Assembly (NCBI GenBank): GCA_003996215.1
Contig: QJPP01001637.1
Span: 186,001 to 250,000, forward strand
DNA: 64,000 nt
Reading direction: 5' to 3'
Source: Jaltomata sinuosa
Taxonomy: Eukaryota > Streptophyta > Magnoliopsida > Solanales > Solanaceae
A model generated the notes under the pieces. The model saw nothing but the letters and a program-made list of their open reading frames with translations, was not told the origin of the DNA and ran no database searches. Shown piece after piece: positions 46,639-58,129 of this stretch. The position numbers and the translations under genes are program-made. The stretch's first letter is position 1. Each line of letters begins with the position of its first letter.

Positions 46639-46650
46639 ATATCTCCCTAT
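46639..46650 (-). promoter_or_regulatory. Polypurine tract of element C
   Basis: Minus-strand AATAGGGAGATAT abuts the LTR's TGTAACACC. A conserved cattcgaggatgaatgatcc phrase lies just upstream, as in many plant gypsy elements. Confidence 0.75.
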
Positions 46651-46779
46651 TGGGATCATTCATCCTCGAATGAAGACTAAATAAGATGAGTTTGGAGGGA
46701 AAGAGTTGCAATCCCTACCAAACTGAATTCTAGAAGCTTGAGTCGTTAACATGAGTGCATACAAGGAGAAAGAGAATAA

Positions 46780-48176
46780 CTGATGGAATATACTAAGGAG
46801 AGAAGTATTACCTCAAGATGAATCTGAAAAGGGAGGGAATAGGTGAGGGTATTTGGTCATCATAGATTCTTCTGCTTTCTAAGTAGCTCCGTCAACCGAC
46901 TGGTTTCTAAAAAGAACTTTCATCAAAGCGACTTTCTTATTCCTTAACTTGCAAACCTGACGATCAACAATCTCGACTGGGACCTCTTTATAAGTGAGAC
47001 TATCTTTCACGCCCACACTCTCTAATTGCACAATGAGGTAGGATCGCCAACACACTACTTCAATAAGGACAAATGAAAGACTGGGTGTACCACTGCTAAC
47101 TTCGCTGGTAACTCTAGCTCATAAGACATATTACCAACTCTTCTCAAAATCCTGTAGGGTCCTATATATCGAGGACTAAGCATTCCCTTCTTACCAAATC
47201 TCATTACACCCTTCATAGGTGAAACCTTCAGAAACACACAATCATCAACTTGAAACTCTAAGTCTCGTCTCCGCACATCTGCATAAGATTTATGCTGACT
47301 CTGAGCAGTCTTCAACCTCTCTCTAATAAGCTGAACCTTTTCCATAGTCTCGTGGACTGAGTATGGCCCTATCAATTCTGCTTCACCTACCTCAAACTAA
47401 CCTATAGGTAACCTACACCTCTGCCCATAAAGTGCCTCATACAGAGCCATCTGAATGCTAGAATGAAAGCTGTTATTGTAGGAAAACTTTATAAGAGATA
47501 AGTGATCATCTCAATTACATTTAAAGTCAATTAGACAAGCCCTCAACATGTCCTAAGGTCTAGATGATACACTCTAGATGACCATCGGCCTGTTGATGAA
47601 AAGATGTAGTGAGATTCACTTGAGTACCAAGACCTTTCTGAAATGACTTCTAAAACTGGGATGTAAACTGAGTACCCCTATTTGAGATGATAGAGAAAGA
47701 AAGTCCATACAGTTTGACTAACTCACTTATGTAGAGTCTGGCATAATTCTCTACTGAATAAGTAGTTTTGACAGCCAAAAAGTGGGCTGACTTTGTCATC
47801 CTATCTACTATAACCGAAATAGAATCATGCTATCAACAAATATGAGGTAAACTTGTAATAAAGTCCATATTGATCACTTTCCACTTGTAAATAGTAATGT
47901 CAATATTCTGGGTCATACCTCCCAATCTCTGATGTTCCACCTTCACTTACTGGTACTTGAGACACTTATCCACAAAATCTACAATGTCCCTCATATCATT
48001 CCACCAATAGACTTCTCGTAGGTCATGGTACATCTTGGTGGCACCTAGATAGATAGAATATCTGGAGTTTTGAGCCTCTGCCAAAATCCACTATCTCAAC
48101 TCATCCACATTTAGAACAAATAATCGACCCTGATAGCGAAGCACACTACCCCTTAGGAGAAAACCTCTACTATCTG
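46780..48176 (-). pseudogene. Element C integrase with chromodomain-like end
   Basis: From right to left: an IDITIYKWKVINMDFI stretch with the first catalytic Asp (about 47880), SAHFLAVKTTYS, then SNRGTQFTSQF where the second catalytic Asp is Asn (about 47660). LYGQRCRLPIG (about 47420) follows, then an open 106-codon part (47375 to 47055) with SPMKGVMRFGKKG, LSPRYIGPYRI and VHPVFHLSLLK. The tail near 46800-46960 reads KVALMKVLFRNQSVDGAT then TKYPHLFPPF, a chromodomain-like ending. The first zinc Cys remains but the second is Tyr (CLKYQ). Multiple stops. Confidence 0.82.
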
Positions 48177-49610
48177 CTAATGGACTGCACCCTTTAACTG
48201 ATGTAAGATAGGGTCACTACCTTGCTTCTCCTTCACCTCAACTACCAAGGAATATTTTGACCCATTTTGAACTATAACACCACCATCTACAGAGTCAGTA
48301 AGGCAAACCCCTAAATGGGCAAGACTATGAACATCCTTAGCTAATTCCTTATTCCCTTCTTCAAAATGTAACACACTACCCATAGACAATCGGCTAAGTG
48401 CGTCATCCACTATATTGTCCTTAACCAGATGGTAGACCACACTCATGTCATAATCCTTAAGAAGCTCAAGACACCTTCTCCGATAAAGATTTAACTCCTT
48501 TTGAGTGAACACGTATTGGAGGCTCTTATGGTCAGTAAACACATCCACATGGACACCATACAAGTAATTCTCCAAATTTTCAAGGCAAACATGACTGCTG
48601 CTAACTCAAGATCATGATTCTGGTAGTTCTTCTTATGAATCTTAAGTTGTATGGAAGCATAGGCTATGAACTTACCAAGCTGCATCAGAACACAACCTAA
48701 GGCAACTCTAGATTATGCCATTGATGAGGAGATTTCTGTTTTGAGGAGTTCCACCAGCTGCCTGCACAAGCTAGAAAGCTTATCAATGTTATAATACACC
48801 ACAAAGCCATCTAAACCCTGTGGTAGAGCCAAAACTAGAGCTATGGTCAACCTAGTCTTCAATTCCTGGAAATTCCTTTCACACTCATTGGACCACTAAA
48901 ACTTGACCTTTTCCGAATATGGTCAATGGGGTAGCTATAGATGACAACCCTTCAATAAATCTCCTGTAGTAACTAGACAAGCCCAAAAATCTCCTGATGT
49001 CTATCAAAGAAGTGGGCCTAGGCCAGTTCTTCACTGCCTCTATTTTCTGTGAATCTACTCAAATCCCCTCACAAGATACCACATGGCCAAGAAAATGACT
49101 GACTGCAACCAAAACTCACACTTACTAAACTTGAAAAATAACTGATGATCTTTAAGCATTTGCAACACAACCCTCAAATGGTTTACATGCTCCTCCTTAT
49201 TCCAAGAATAGACAAGTCTGTCATCTATAAAGACATTGACAAACATATCCAAATATTGCTTTAACACCCTGTTCATCAAGTCCACAAAAGCTGCAGGAGC
49301 ATTCGTTAGTCAAAAAGACATAATTACAAATTAATTGTGACCATACCAAATTCTGAAGGCTGTCTTTGGAATGTCACAGTCTCTAACTCTCAGCTGATAA
49401 TAACCAAATCTGAGTTCAATGTTGAAGAAATAACTAGCACCCTAAAGCTGGTCGAACAAGTCATCAATCCTAGGTATGAGATACTTATTCTTTATTGTGA
49501 CCTTGTTCAACTGAAGATAGTCGATGCACATTTTGAGAGAACCACATTTTTTACGCAAGAAGAGGACTGGAGCACCTCATGGAGAGATGCTAGGTCTGAT
49601 AAATTCCATG
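48177..49610 (-). pseudogene. Element C reverse transcriptase and RNase H
   Basis: RT: MCIDYLQLNKVTIKNKYLI (about 49500), TNAPAAF and an intact FIDD (about 49225), KFSKCEFWL and FLAMWYLVRG. RNase H: LELAAVMFALKIW (about 48600), VFTDHKSLQYVF (about 48535), then VDDALSRLSMGSV (about 48400). The first RNase H Asp region near 48700 is badly decayed. The frame changes near 48570 and 49060. The N-terminal start is fused to a protease fragment by a deletion near 49610. Confidence 0.87.
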
Positions 49611-50834
49611 GGTCTAGCAAAGCATAAACATCAAGAGAAAACACTCGTAACATACCAGTGACTATATCTAGTGAGTCCTCCTGCTCCTCGCTAGATGACA
49701 TAGCATAGAGACAGTTTTGGATCTGACTGCCACTTATGCCAGAAGTAGCACCCTGCTTAACTAAGAGACCTGCTAGAGCTGCTAAAGTAGTAGCCTAGGT
49801 CTTGCCACCTATATTATTCTATTTGTCTAAGGGGAAATCCTTAATCCTACGAAAAATCTGTCTGCATCCAAAGAACCCACCCGTTCCATAAAGGCACTCT
49901 CCTGGGTGATTCTTACCACATTTGTTGCAAATAGGGTAAGAAGTCCTTTTCATAACACTTCCCTAAGAGCGAGAGCCTGTCGCCCACCCACCTGATCATG
50001 GCTGAGTTTGGGTGCTGGGGAAGAAGCAATAGCTGATGATGGTGCTAGTACTGATGACCTCTTCTGAAAGGAGGACCGGTTCCCACCTTCGGACCCATGC
50101 TAACGAAAACCCATATTATCTGTTCTAGCCCTTTTGTTATCCCTTGCCCTCTCTTTTAGTTTATCCTCCTCAATCTGTGCAGCATGAGTCATAAGCCTAG
50201 AGATGTCCATATCCCCTATCAATATCAATGTCCTACATTCTTTCTTTACCAAGTCTGATACACCAGAAACAAACTTATTCATCTAGGCCCTCAGCTCGAC
50301 CACCATAGCTGAAGCATACCTAGAGAGCTGAGTGAACTTTAGCCTATACTCTTGGACTGACATCGATCCTTGCCTCTAATTTATGAACTCTTCAGCCTTA
50401 GCCTCTCTCAACTCCCTTGGGAAGAACCTATCTAGAAAAGCCCTCACTCCCAAGTCACAAGAGTTGCATCTCTGCCTCTACCATCTTTCCATTGAGTGTA
50501 CCAGATGTGAGCTACATCCTTGAGCTGGTAGGAAGCTAGCTCAACACTATCAGTGTCAGTCACTTGCATCATATCAAGAATCTTTTTCACTTTATCGTTG
50601 AAGTTCTGTGGATCTTTACCGATCTTTGACCCTTAAGAACTAACTTTAGCGGATTCATATAGATGAAGTCCCTAACTCTTGAAGCAATGGTCCCACCATT
50701 TGGTAGCACGAAGAGGTGCTTGCTGGTTTGCTTGAGCATTCATAGCTTGTGACAACATCTGGATGGCATTCCTGAATTTGGCATTTGTGACCTCATGGTC
50801 CAGAATTAGAGGATTTGCATTGCGAGCATTGGAT
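49611..50834 (-). pseudogene. Element C gag plus protease stub
   Basis: Gag begins at the truncation (about 50834) with NARNANPLILDHEVTNAKFR and AIQMLSQAMNAQANQQ. A capsid part and KECRTLILIGDMDISRLMTH (50100-50282 region) follow, then a zinc-knuckle-like CNKCGKNHPGEC (about 49895-49930; spacing CX2CX3HX3C). The protease region opens with SLDVYALLDPW near 49620 and is cut immediately after the catalytic Asp by a deletion joining it to the first RT motif. Stops and frameshifts are scattered. Confidence 0.82.
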
Positions 50835-50869
50835 CACCTCCTTCTCCAACAATTTTCACAAAGGGTGTG

Positions 50870-52333
50870 TGATAAGTTGGTAATCTACAAACTTATTGAG
50901 CCTTTATTCATGAATTATTGCCATGTTTTGATGAGAATTAGAGGTACTTATTGCCTTTATTGATGTAAATGCAGGTACTCTTGATTAAAGAAAGAAAGCA
51001 AAAAGAGCTTAAAGTGGAGCTAAAGTACAAAGGTGATCAGAAGGGGAATAATCTGTAGAGAGAGGCGAAGTAATGTGCGGGCTGCAAAGAGGCACCTGCA
51101 TTTCATAAGTGCCATCACACAAGGAGGATCAGAGATTGCTTGTTTAGTCACTCACATGTGAGCCGCACTTTGTCAAGGGCGATCGCCCATCCCCTTCGCA
51201 CATGACTCGCACACTGCTGGACTTCACTGTCTGAAGAGAATGGCACCTGCGATCCACAAAACTCAAGGTGCGATCTCAAGTGCCATCGCACCTCACCTCG
51301 CACATGCCCCGAAGGGCAATTTTGTCCAAATGTGTGTAAAGTATTTGGGAAGGTTCTAAAACCCTTTTTGGGGTCTGTACTAAGGATTATTCTTTAGTTT
51401 TTACTTTCCCAAGGCAGAGTATTGAGAGTACACTTTCTCTTTTCTTCTTTCTCATTAAAAAATACCACTTGTAAGGAATTTTGAGCTTGGAATTGGAACT
51501 TAGCTTATATATGAATGGAATTTTGAGAAACCCATTTGGTATATTCTCTTGTTCCTTTAATATAAGCAGCAAAATTCTATTCTAGGGGTATGTGCATGAT
51601 GGATGTTTGAATTTGGGAATGTCTATTGATTAATATTGTGCTTATAATTAATTAATTAGTATGAGTTTATTGAATTCTTCATGGTTTAATTATAAAATTG
51701 ATGGTTGTAAATATTAATTGAGTTTACTAATTTTGTGCTTGCTTTAAAGATGAGTTCATAAATTGGGTAAGAATTCAATAATGGGAATTTGGGATTTCCA
51801 CCATAGATTAAGGCTAGAAACAGCTTGATTGAAAGAAATTTCCATCCAAGAATCAAATTTAGAGATAGTTTAATTCACCCAAGCATTAATTGGTTGGTTT
51901 AAGGTAAAGATATGGGGCTTAAGCAAAGACCATGGTATATATATTTGTAGGGTTGAAAGACTACCAAATATAGCTTGAACCAAGCTACCCATATCTTTAC
52001 TTGAAAGTTTGCATGATTAATCAATTCCCTTTCCCATTGTAGAACTCCATTGGAAGCATACCCCTAGTTTCTCCTTCTCTTGATTTCTCTTGTTGTGTTT
52101 ACATCACTCTATTGTTACTTGCAATTCGATAATCCCCAAACCATTCCCCCCCAAAATTTACTTTAAATTGCTCGAACACTTACTCACATTAGTGAATTAA
52201 ACTCTGATGTTTAGTGGAAAAACTATTGTCCCATTCTCCGTGGATTCGACCTCGACATCCCGTTGGGTTACTTACTTGTTTTCCTTGATGATCATTACTG
52301 CCTCCTTTGGGAGAGTGGTTCTGAATGTCATCA
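50870..52333. repeat. Solo LTR with perfect GTGTG duplication, Athila-like family
   Basis: A 1464 bp stretch starts TGATAAGTTGGTAAT and ends GTCATCA, bracketed by exact GTGTG (50865-50869 and 52334-52338). Removing it rejoins the D reverse transcriptase codon-for-codon (KIAH before, PL after, on the minus strand). It is related to E's 5' LTR at 54868-56340 (shared start, GAATTATTGCC, ttgggaagcttc-like and end segments), in the same orientation. It has a GC-rich patch (51060-51310) with a GGGCGATCGCCC palindrome at 51177-51188. Confidence 0.95.
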
Positions 52334-53063
52334 GTGTGCAATCTTAATGAAAACCTTGATGAATCTACGATAAAATCTGGCATTGCCCAAAAAGCTTCAA
52401 ATACTTTTCATAGAAACCGGTGGTGGCAATTTTTCAATCACCTCAATCTTCACTTTATCAACCTCAATCCCTTTTTTATAGATCCTATGGCCAAGCACTA
52501 TACCTTCCTTTACCATAAAATGACATTTTCCCCAGTTCAGCACCAAATTAAATTCTTCACATCTCTGCAATATGCTACTCAGATGGGCCAAACAATCCCA
52601 AAGGAGTCACCTACCACCAAAAAATCATATATGAATACCTCAATAGTGTCCACCACCATGTCTGAGAAGATAGAAATCATACAATGCTGAAAGGTCATCG
52701 GTGCATTACATAACCCGAAAGGCATCCGCTTCATTGCAAAGTCCCATATGGATAAGTGAAAGTTGTTTTCTCTTGGTCTTTAGGAGAAATCGAGATCTAA
52801 TTGTATCCCAAATAACCATCAAGAAAACAATACCATCATCTACCAGCAAGATGGTCTAACATCTGATCCATGAACGACATCAGGAAGTAATCTTTTTTAG
52901 TCCACGCATTCAGCTTCCTATAGTCCATACATACTCTCCAGCTTGTGACTGACCTTATTGGAATAAGCTCATTCTTTGCATTAGGAACAATATTGATTCC
53001 ACTCTTCTTAGAAATATATTGGAATGAACTTACCCATTTACTGTCTGTAATAGGATTAACCAC
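52334..53063 (-). pseudogene. Element D reverse transcriptase
   Basis: From 53063: SGINIVPNAKNELIPIRS, RVCMDYRKLNAWTKKDYFL, MDQMLDHLAG, then a decayed central part. The catalytic box near 52640 reads FIYDF, so the first of the two acidic residues is Tyr. Then CEEFNLVLNWGKCHFMV, GIVLGHRI, and SFLGNARFYRRFIKVFIKIAH up to the solo LTR. The last 35 bases (50835-50869) continue the same protein on its far side. Stops and phase changes are present. Confidence 0.87.
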
Positions 53064-54234
53064 ACCTGCATCTAACTACTTGATGATTTATTTTTTGATG
53101 ACCTCTTGCATAGGTGGATTTAGCCTGTGCTGATACTCAATGCTAGGAATACAATCAGGCTCACACTGGATTTTATGAGTGCATATATCGGGTGGAATAC
53201 CAATGATGTCGGATGGACCTCTTGAACTTTTTCAACACAAATACTAGAGCTTCCACTTGCCATTCGACTAAATCTGCAGCAATAATAACCAGCAAGGTAT
53301 TGTTGGCTCCTAAGAATACATATTGAAGATGGGATGGGAGAGATTTGAGCTCCAAGACTGGAGGCTCCTCAATAGAAGGCCTAGCCGATGGAGTTTCATG
53401 ATTCTTCAAGTCTAAATCTAACTTTTTCAGTGCATAAGTGTAGGACCCCATACTAGTGAGTGCATTAGCCATCTCGCCATACTCCTCTATATAATCTTCA
53501 TGAAAATTAATAATCACCACTGCTAGTGCTTCAACACCAAATCTCTCTTTAATAGGGACTAGTGGTAGCTCATCATCTACAACATCAATTACCTAAACCA
53601 CACGCATGTCATCAAGTTGATTCATTGATTGGCAAACATTGAAAATCACTACTTTATTATTCAACCAAAACTTTATCTGCCCGATTTCCATGTCAACTAA
53701 AGCTTATCAGGTGGCAAGGAATAGTCACCCCAAGATAATGGGGACCTCAAAATCTACCTCACAGTCTAGAATGACAAAATCTGTCGGAAAGATGAATGAC
53801 TCAACCTTTACAAGAATATCATAAAGATTACCCATTGGCCTCTTTACCGTGCGATCTGTCATAGGAAGCCGTATTAACGCCAGCTTAGGGGCTCCAAAGC
53901 CTAACTATCGGAGCACTACTAGAGGCATGATGTTAATAATAGCAGCCAAATCACACAAAGCCTTTGATAAATTAAAGGCTCCTATGGTGCATGGAATGGT
54001 GAACGCTCCATGATCTTTCTTTTTCTGCACATGAGACTGGGACGCTATTGCACTACAATGGTGAAAATTATCAGCAGGCTCAAAATTCACGATCCTTTTT
54101 CTAGTAACAAAATCCTTCATAAACTTGGTGTAGCCTAACATCTGCTCAAGCACCTCGATTAAAGGGATGTTCACAGAAAGTTTCTTCAATATTAAAGGAT
54201 TGCACACACCTTCTTCTTATTTTTTCTTCAATAT
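53064..54234 (-). pseudogene. Element D protease region
   Basis: The 100-codon stretch at 54207-53905 reads LKKLSVNIPLIEVLEQM, YTKFMKDFVTRKR, then FTIPCTIG and LCDLAAIINIMPLVVL. The catalytic motif is usually Asp-Leu-Gly-Ala; here Gly is Ala. A following stretch (53520-53173) with EPPVLELKSLPSHLQYVFLG is the usual linker ahead of RT in this branch. It is disrupted by stops near 53160 and 53530-53900. Confidence 0.82.
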
Positions 54235-54867
54235 CTATGCGTAGGATGAAGGAGGTCGTGGAATAGGAGTCAGAGTCTGTAGGACCTCCTTATCCTTCCA
54301 TTTTGCAGCCAGAATTTCCTTCTTAGCAACTGGAGACAACTTTTCAATCGAATATTCATCAATAACATGCCCTTTAGATTCAACAACCTTTTCATTATCA
54401 ATCATCTTGAGCTCGGCCATATCATCAACAATTATTGGCATAGGAGGGTTAGCAGTCATCTTGCTACTTCTAGTAGTCACAGCCATGCATTGACCATTAT
54501 TTTATAGATTTTAGACTATGTTGCATGAAGTGTATCTTTCTGGCATCGGTTTAGAGCTCGAGACATTTGGCCAAGCTGCTACTCAATTTTCTTAATAGCA
54601 GTAGCATGCGACTCAACCTTTTGGTTCATCCTTGAAATATCCTCACGAATCTCTTTAAGGTTGTCATCACTAGCGTCTACCCTTTATAACACTTTGGCTA
54701 ACATGTCTTCCATCCAAGAAGTGATTGACTCTCCTTTATGTTGACTAGGTAGGATGTACAAACCATTTCTTATCATTCTTGTACCCATCGCTCTTTTTCT
54801 AATCACCATCCTTATCTCTGCCTCTACTCCTATCTCTATACCCTGACCAGTTAGAGTTGTTATCCTT
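54235..54867 (-). pseudogene. Element D gag C-terminal part
   Basis: It starts at E's insertion with NSNWSGYRDRSRGRDKDG (about 54795-54855), a basic Arg/Asp/Gly-rich segment. A coiled-coil-like region (54580-54700) follows, then MAVTTRSSKMTANPPMPII and a Lys/Glu-rich end (54486 to 54235). A gag tail of this kind precedes protease in Athila-like elements. The capsid part is absent. Confidence 0.72.
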
Positions 54868-56340
54868 TAATTAATTGGTAATTTACCAATTTATTTAGCT
54901 CTCAAGAATGAATTATTGCCTCGATCTTATACTATTTAGAAGAATTTTATGCCTCTATTCTCTTATATACTGATATTCATGTGAAATAAAGATAGAAGAG
55001 GATTTGAACCCAAATGGACAATGAAAGAAAGCCAAGCCAAGAGAAGATTGGGATAGACACAGTCTGAAAGAGATATGCATTTGGACATGCGTGTTGCAAT
55101 ATAGCACCTGCATTTTGCAGGTGCCACGTAGGAGGAATTGATAACACTGCCAGGAATTATGGTCACCTATGTGCCACAAGTCCTCACATGCGGTTGTAGG
55201 TTCCAGTGTATGTGAAGCCACAAGTGAAGAATGAAGATTGCCTGGAAGACTCGACACCTACATGCTGCAAGTCCTCATATGAGGCCACAGGTGCCAATAA
55301 ATGTGAGGTCGCAAGTCATTCGAAGGGAAAAATTATTCAAAAATCATTTGCTTATTTGGGAAGCTTCCAATAACGATTTTGGGAGTGATGTAAGGAATCT
55401 TATGCTTAATTTCCCCCAATTTGTATAGATTAGAGAGTACACTTTAGAGAGTACAATTTTTAGCTTCTTCTACCTTGAGAATAGTGAAATCTCTATTGTT
55501 AAGCATTCAAAGCTTGGAATTGAAGTTAATTTTCTTAATATGATTGGAATTGAAGATTACCCAATTGATATATTTTCTCTTTCCTTTAATATGAGTGACT
55601 AATATCTTTTTTAGGGGTGTGTGCAATAATGGCTGTTTGAAATTAGAATTGGGTATTAATTACTTGTGTTTATAATTGATTATTATGTGTGGATCTATCT
55701 AATCCTTCAAGTTTTAATCAAATAATTATTGGTTGTAAACATTGATTTAACTTTTTAATTATGGTTTTTATTGAGAAAGAAGTTCTATAATTAGGTTTCA
55801 TAGTGAGATTTTGAGAATTTCTTATATAAAGTTGAGGCTAGACATATCTTGACTTGGGAATTTTCCATCTAAGAGTTGGGGCTAGAAATAGCTCAATCCA
55901 CTTAAGCTATTTGATTGGGTTGTTGTTAAAACCTTAGAGTCTGAAAGAACCCGAGGTAAATATGTTCAATTGGTTGAAAAACACTTGAACATAGCTTTAA
56001 CCAAGGCTATCTACACTATAATTAAGCATAAGTCGAGTGATTAATCCAAATTCCAATGTTATGACCCCATCAGAAGTACACTCCTAGTTCCTCCAATTTT
56101 GATATCATCAATCTTGGTACTCCATTGTCATTGCAAACTAAATTCCTTACTTGTTCAAATTAATTCCCCCATTTTACTTTTTTGTCTATGCATTACGCTT
56201 ACTTGTGTGAGTAATTTATAAACCTTGGTGAATCTTAAATCCAATATTTGTGGTAAATCAACCTCGGCTCTTGTTGGATAACTTATTTTGAAATGACCGT
56301 ATCCACCTTCTTAATTGGAGAGTTGTTTTGAATATTATCA
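54868..56340 (+). repeat. 5' LTR of element E
   Basis: 1473 bp. The start is TAATTAATTGGTAAT (ancestral TG decayed to TA by comparison with the solo LTR) and the end is ATTATCA. It is related to the solo LTR at 50870-52333 by start, end, the GAATTATTGCC phrase and the gaggtcgcaagt-like middle, but considerably diverged. Confidence 0.85.
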
Positions 56341-56344
56341 TAAA

Positions 56345-56362
56345 TGTCGTTGTTGTTGAGGA
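56345..56362 (+). promoter_or_regulatory. Degenerate tRNA-Asp primer-binding site of element E
   Basis: TGTCGTTGTTGTTGAGGA, four bases after the LTR. It matches the tRNA-Asp-type site TGGCGCCGTTGCCGGGGA of Athila-like elements at 12 or more of 18 bases; most differences are C-to-T or G-to-A. Confidence 0.7.
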
Positions 56363-56463
56363 TTGGTTTTTGATTGCCATCTTTTGTTTGTTGATTCACA
56401 TTTGTTTTGCATCTTGTTTTTCTTTTACTTTGTTGTTGTTTTTATGTTTTGAATAGGTGAACC

Positions 56464-57790
56464 ATGAGTCAAGCTAGTGAACATGATAACATTAACGTGT
56501 TCATGGATGTTGAGGATGAGCCAATGATATATGGTGTAGAGGGTACCATAAGCTTACCTCCTACGATTGGAAGTGCAGTTTTTCATGTCACAAGCACCAT
56601 GCTACATTTAATCCAAATGAAAGGCTTGTTCAGAGGGCTTGCACATGAAGATGCTAACCGATATATATATAGAATCTCATTGAAATCTGCAAGCCATTTA
56701 ACATCCAAAACATCAGTCAAGAGTCCATTCGACTAAGACAATACACATTCTCTCTCATGAGGGAAGAAACCTCATGGTTGGAAGAGCTACCCAAAGGCTC
56801 TATCACTTCATAGAATGGTTTAGTAGAGGCCTTATTATATCAATTCTTCCCACTTTGAAGAATGTTACAACTTCATGGTGATATCACGAGCTTTCGTTAA
56901 ACACCGGGTGAAGCTTTACATGAAGTTTGGTTGAGGTTTAAGATAAAGTGTTGTTGTGTCCCAATCACGGGCTACCAAATGGAGTAATCTTGCAAAGCTT
57001 TTGTTGATCACAAGATTCCATGAAGAAGTCTGTAGCAAACAACCTAGCGGGTGGTTCAATCATGGACCAAACTTTTGGATTCGCAAAGGCCCAATTGGAT
57101 AGAATGACCAAAACCAACCAAGCTTGGCACACAAGAGAGGCTGAGGTGACATTGGGTGCCACCTTTGCTATCATGACCAATGAAATGAGGAGAAAAAAGG
57201 AAGAAAGAGATGAGAACATGGCTAAAATGATGACTCAAGTGGAATTTCATGCCAAGCATATCATGGGTACCAGAGTCAAAAGTGTGAATGCTATTGGAGC
57301 TCAAGGAGACAAGGACCATGAAGAAGATGATGCCTATACGTTGTTTGATAAGGAGGTTTATTACATGTATAATCAAGTGGCGGGTTCTCACCCGGGGTAC
57401 CAAGGTGCCAACCAAGGCTCTTGGTGACCTAGGGACGAGAATTAAGGTAGGAGAGACCGTGATTGTAAAAAGGACCCTGATGGCCAATGGAGATAGAGGG
57501 ATCATGTGAGAGAGATTGATCAATATAATCACCGATGTTTGAATCCATATATGCCTCCTCCTAAGGCAGATGCCATTCCAATTCAAATGGATGTTAGCGA
57601 CCCCGCTAACTCAAAAATCAAATATATGTTGGCCCGTGTCTTGAAGAGAGTGGAGTCCACAAATAATGGGATCAAACAATTGAAAGGTGATGCTTCCAAC
57701 CTTACTCAAACCGTTAGCTCCCACTCGATGTTGATTAAGCATCTCGAGGCTCAAATAAACACTTATTGGCTCAAACAAACCCACAATTGA
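56464..57790 (+). pseudogene. Element E gag
   Basis: An open 90-codon start (56464-56736: MSQASEHDNINVFMDVEDEP, AVFHVTSTMLHLIQMKGLFR, GLAHEDANRY) is followed by decayed capsid motifs and an open 135-codon stretch (57020-57427) with RMTKTNQAWHTREAEVTLG and EMRRKKEERDENMAKMM. Then stops at 57428 and 57449, and the coiled-coil-like MLARVLKRVESTNNGIKQLK (57630-57690). The layout is of Athila/Tat gag. Several stops and shifts. No zinc knuckle recognised. Confidence 0.82.
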
Positions 57791-58129
57791 AAGGAACACT
57801 TCCTAGTGTCACTCTTTCTAACCCAAAGAATGATGGCCAATGCAACAAAAGAAACTCGAAGTGGAAAAACACTCTATAATGTGGGCAATACAACCAAAGA
57901 AGTGGTGCTTGAAAAGAAAAGTGGTGAGAATCCAAGGGTTGGGGTGCAGCCTATCACACCCTTGTTGAATGTTGATGAGAAGAGTGCCGAATGTGGTTGA
58001 TAAATCCAAGTGAGGAAAAAGAAAAGGTTGAGTTACCTCCTCAAGCCGTGATCGATATATAGGAGGAAAAAGGGGAACAAGTTGTGAATGAGCCAAGGCC
58101 ATTGCCTAAGTTTCCTCTCCCTTATCCTC
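57791..58129 (+). pseudogene. Element E gag-protease linker
   Basis: A decayed Lys/Glu-rich coding stretch joins gag and protease (fragments such as EEKGEQVVNEPRPLPKFPLP near 58065-58125). No catalytic motif. The split of gag and protease here is arbitrary. Confidence 0.6.

Larger units (their letters stand above)
44671..50834 (-). mobile_element. 5'-truncated Ty3/gypsy retrotransposon (element C)
   Basis: Minus-oriented: gag at the right, integrase then 3' LTR at the left. The 3' LTR (TGTAACACCCC to GGGGAGTGACA) is present. The 5' LTR, primer site and gag start are missing: gag homology stops near 50834 and meets the RT of element D. The left target copy would be ATTCC (44666-44670); no partner is seen at the right junction. 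It is a different family from A and B, judged by LTR ends and gag. Much of the protease is deleted. Confidence 0.88.
50835..54867 (-). mobile_element. Athila-like Ty3/gypsy internal region (element D), no LTRs of its own
   Basis: Minus-strand gag end, protease and RT in order, interrupted at 50870-52333 by a solo LTR and cut at both ends: E's 5' LTR replaces the gag start at 54868, and element C abuts the RT at about 50834. Low similarity to the A/B/C proteins and the CDL-A-I-N-MP protease motif suggest the Athila/Tat branch. The clade is inferred. Confidence 0.8.

Noticed and set aside
50870..56340. The two Athila-like LTRs as the pair of one element around D
   Set aside because: The left one has its own exact GTGTG duplication and splits an RT; the D body is opposite in strand to E. 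So one is a solo LTR and the other E's 5' LTR.
57056..57586. 176-codon minus-strand frame
   Set aside because: It is the reverse of the E gag coding stretch; the plus strand carries the recognisable gag motifs.
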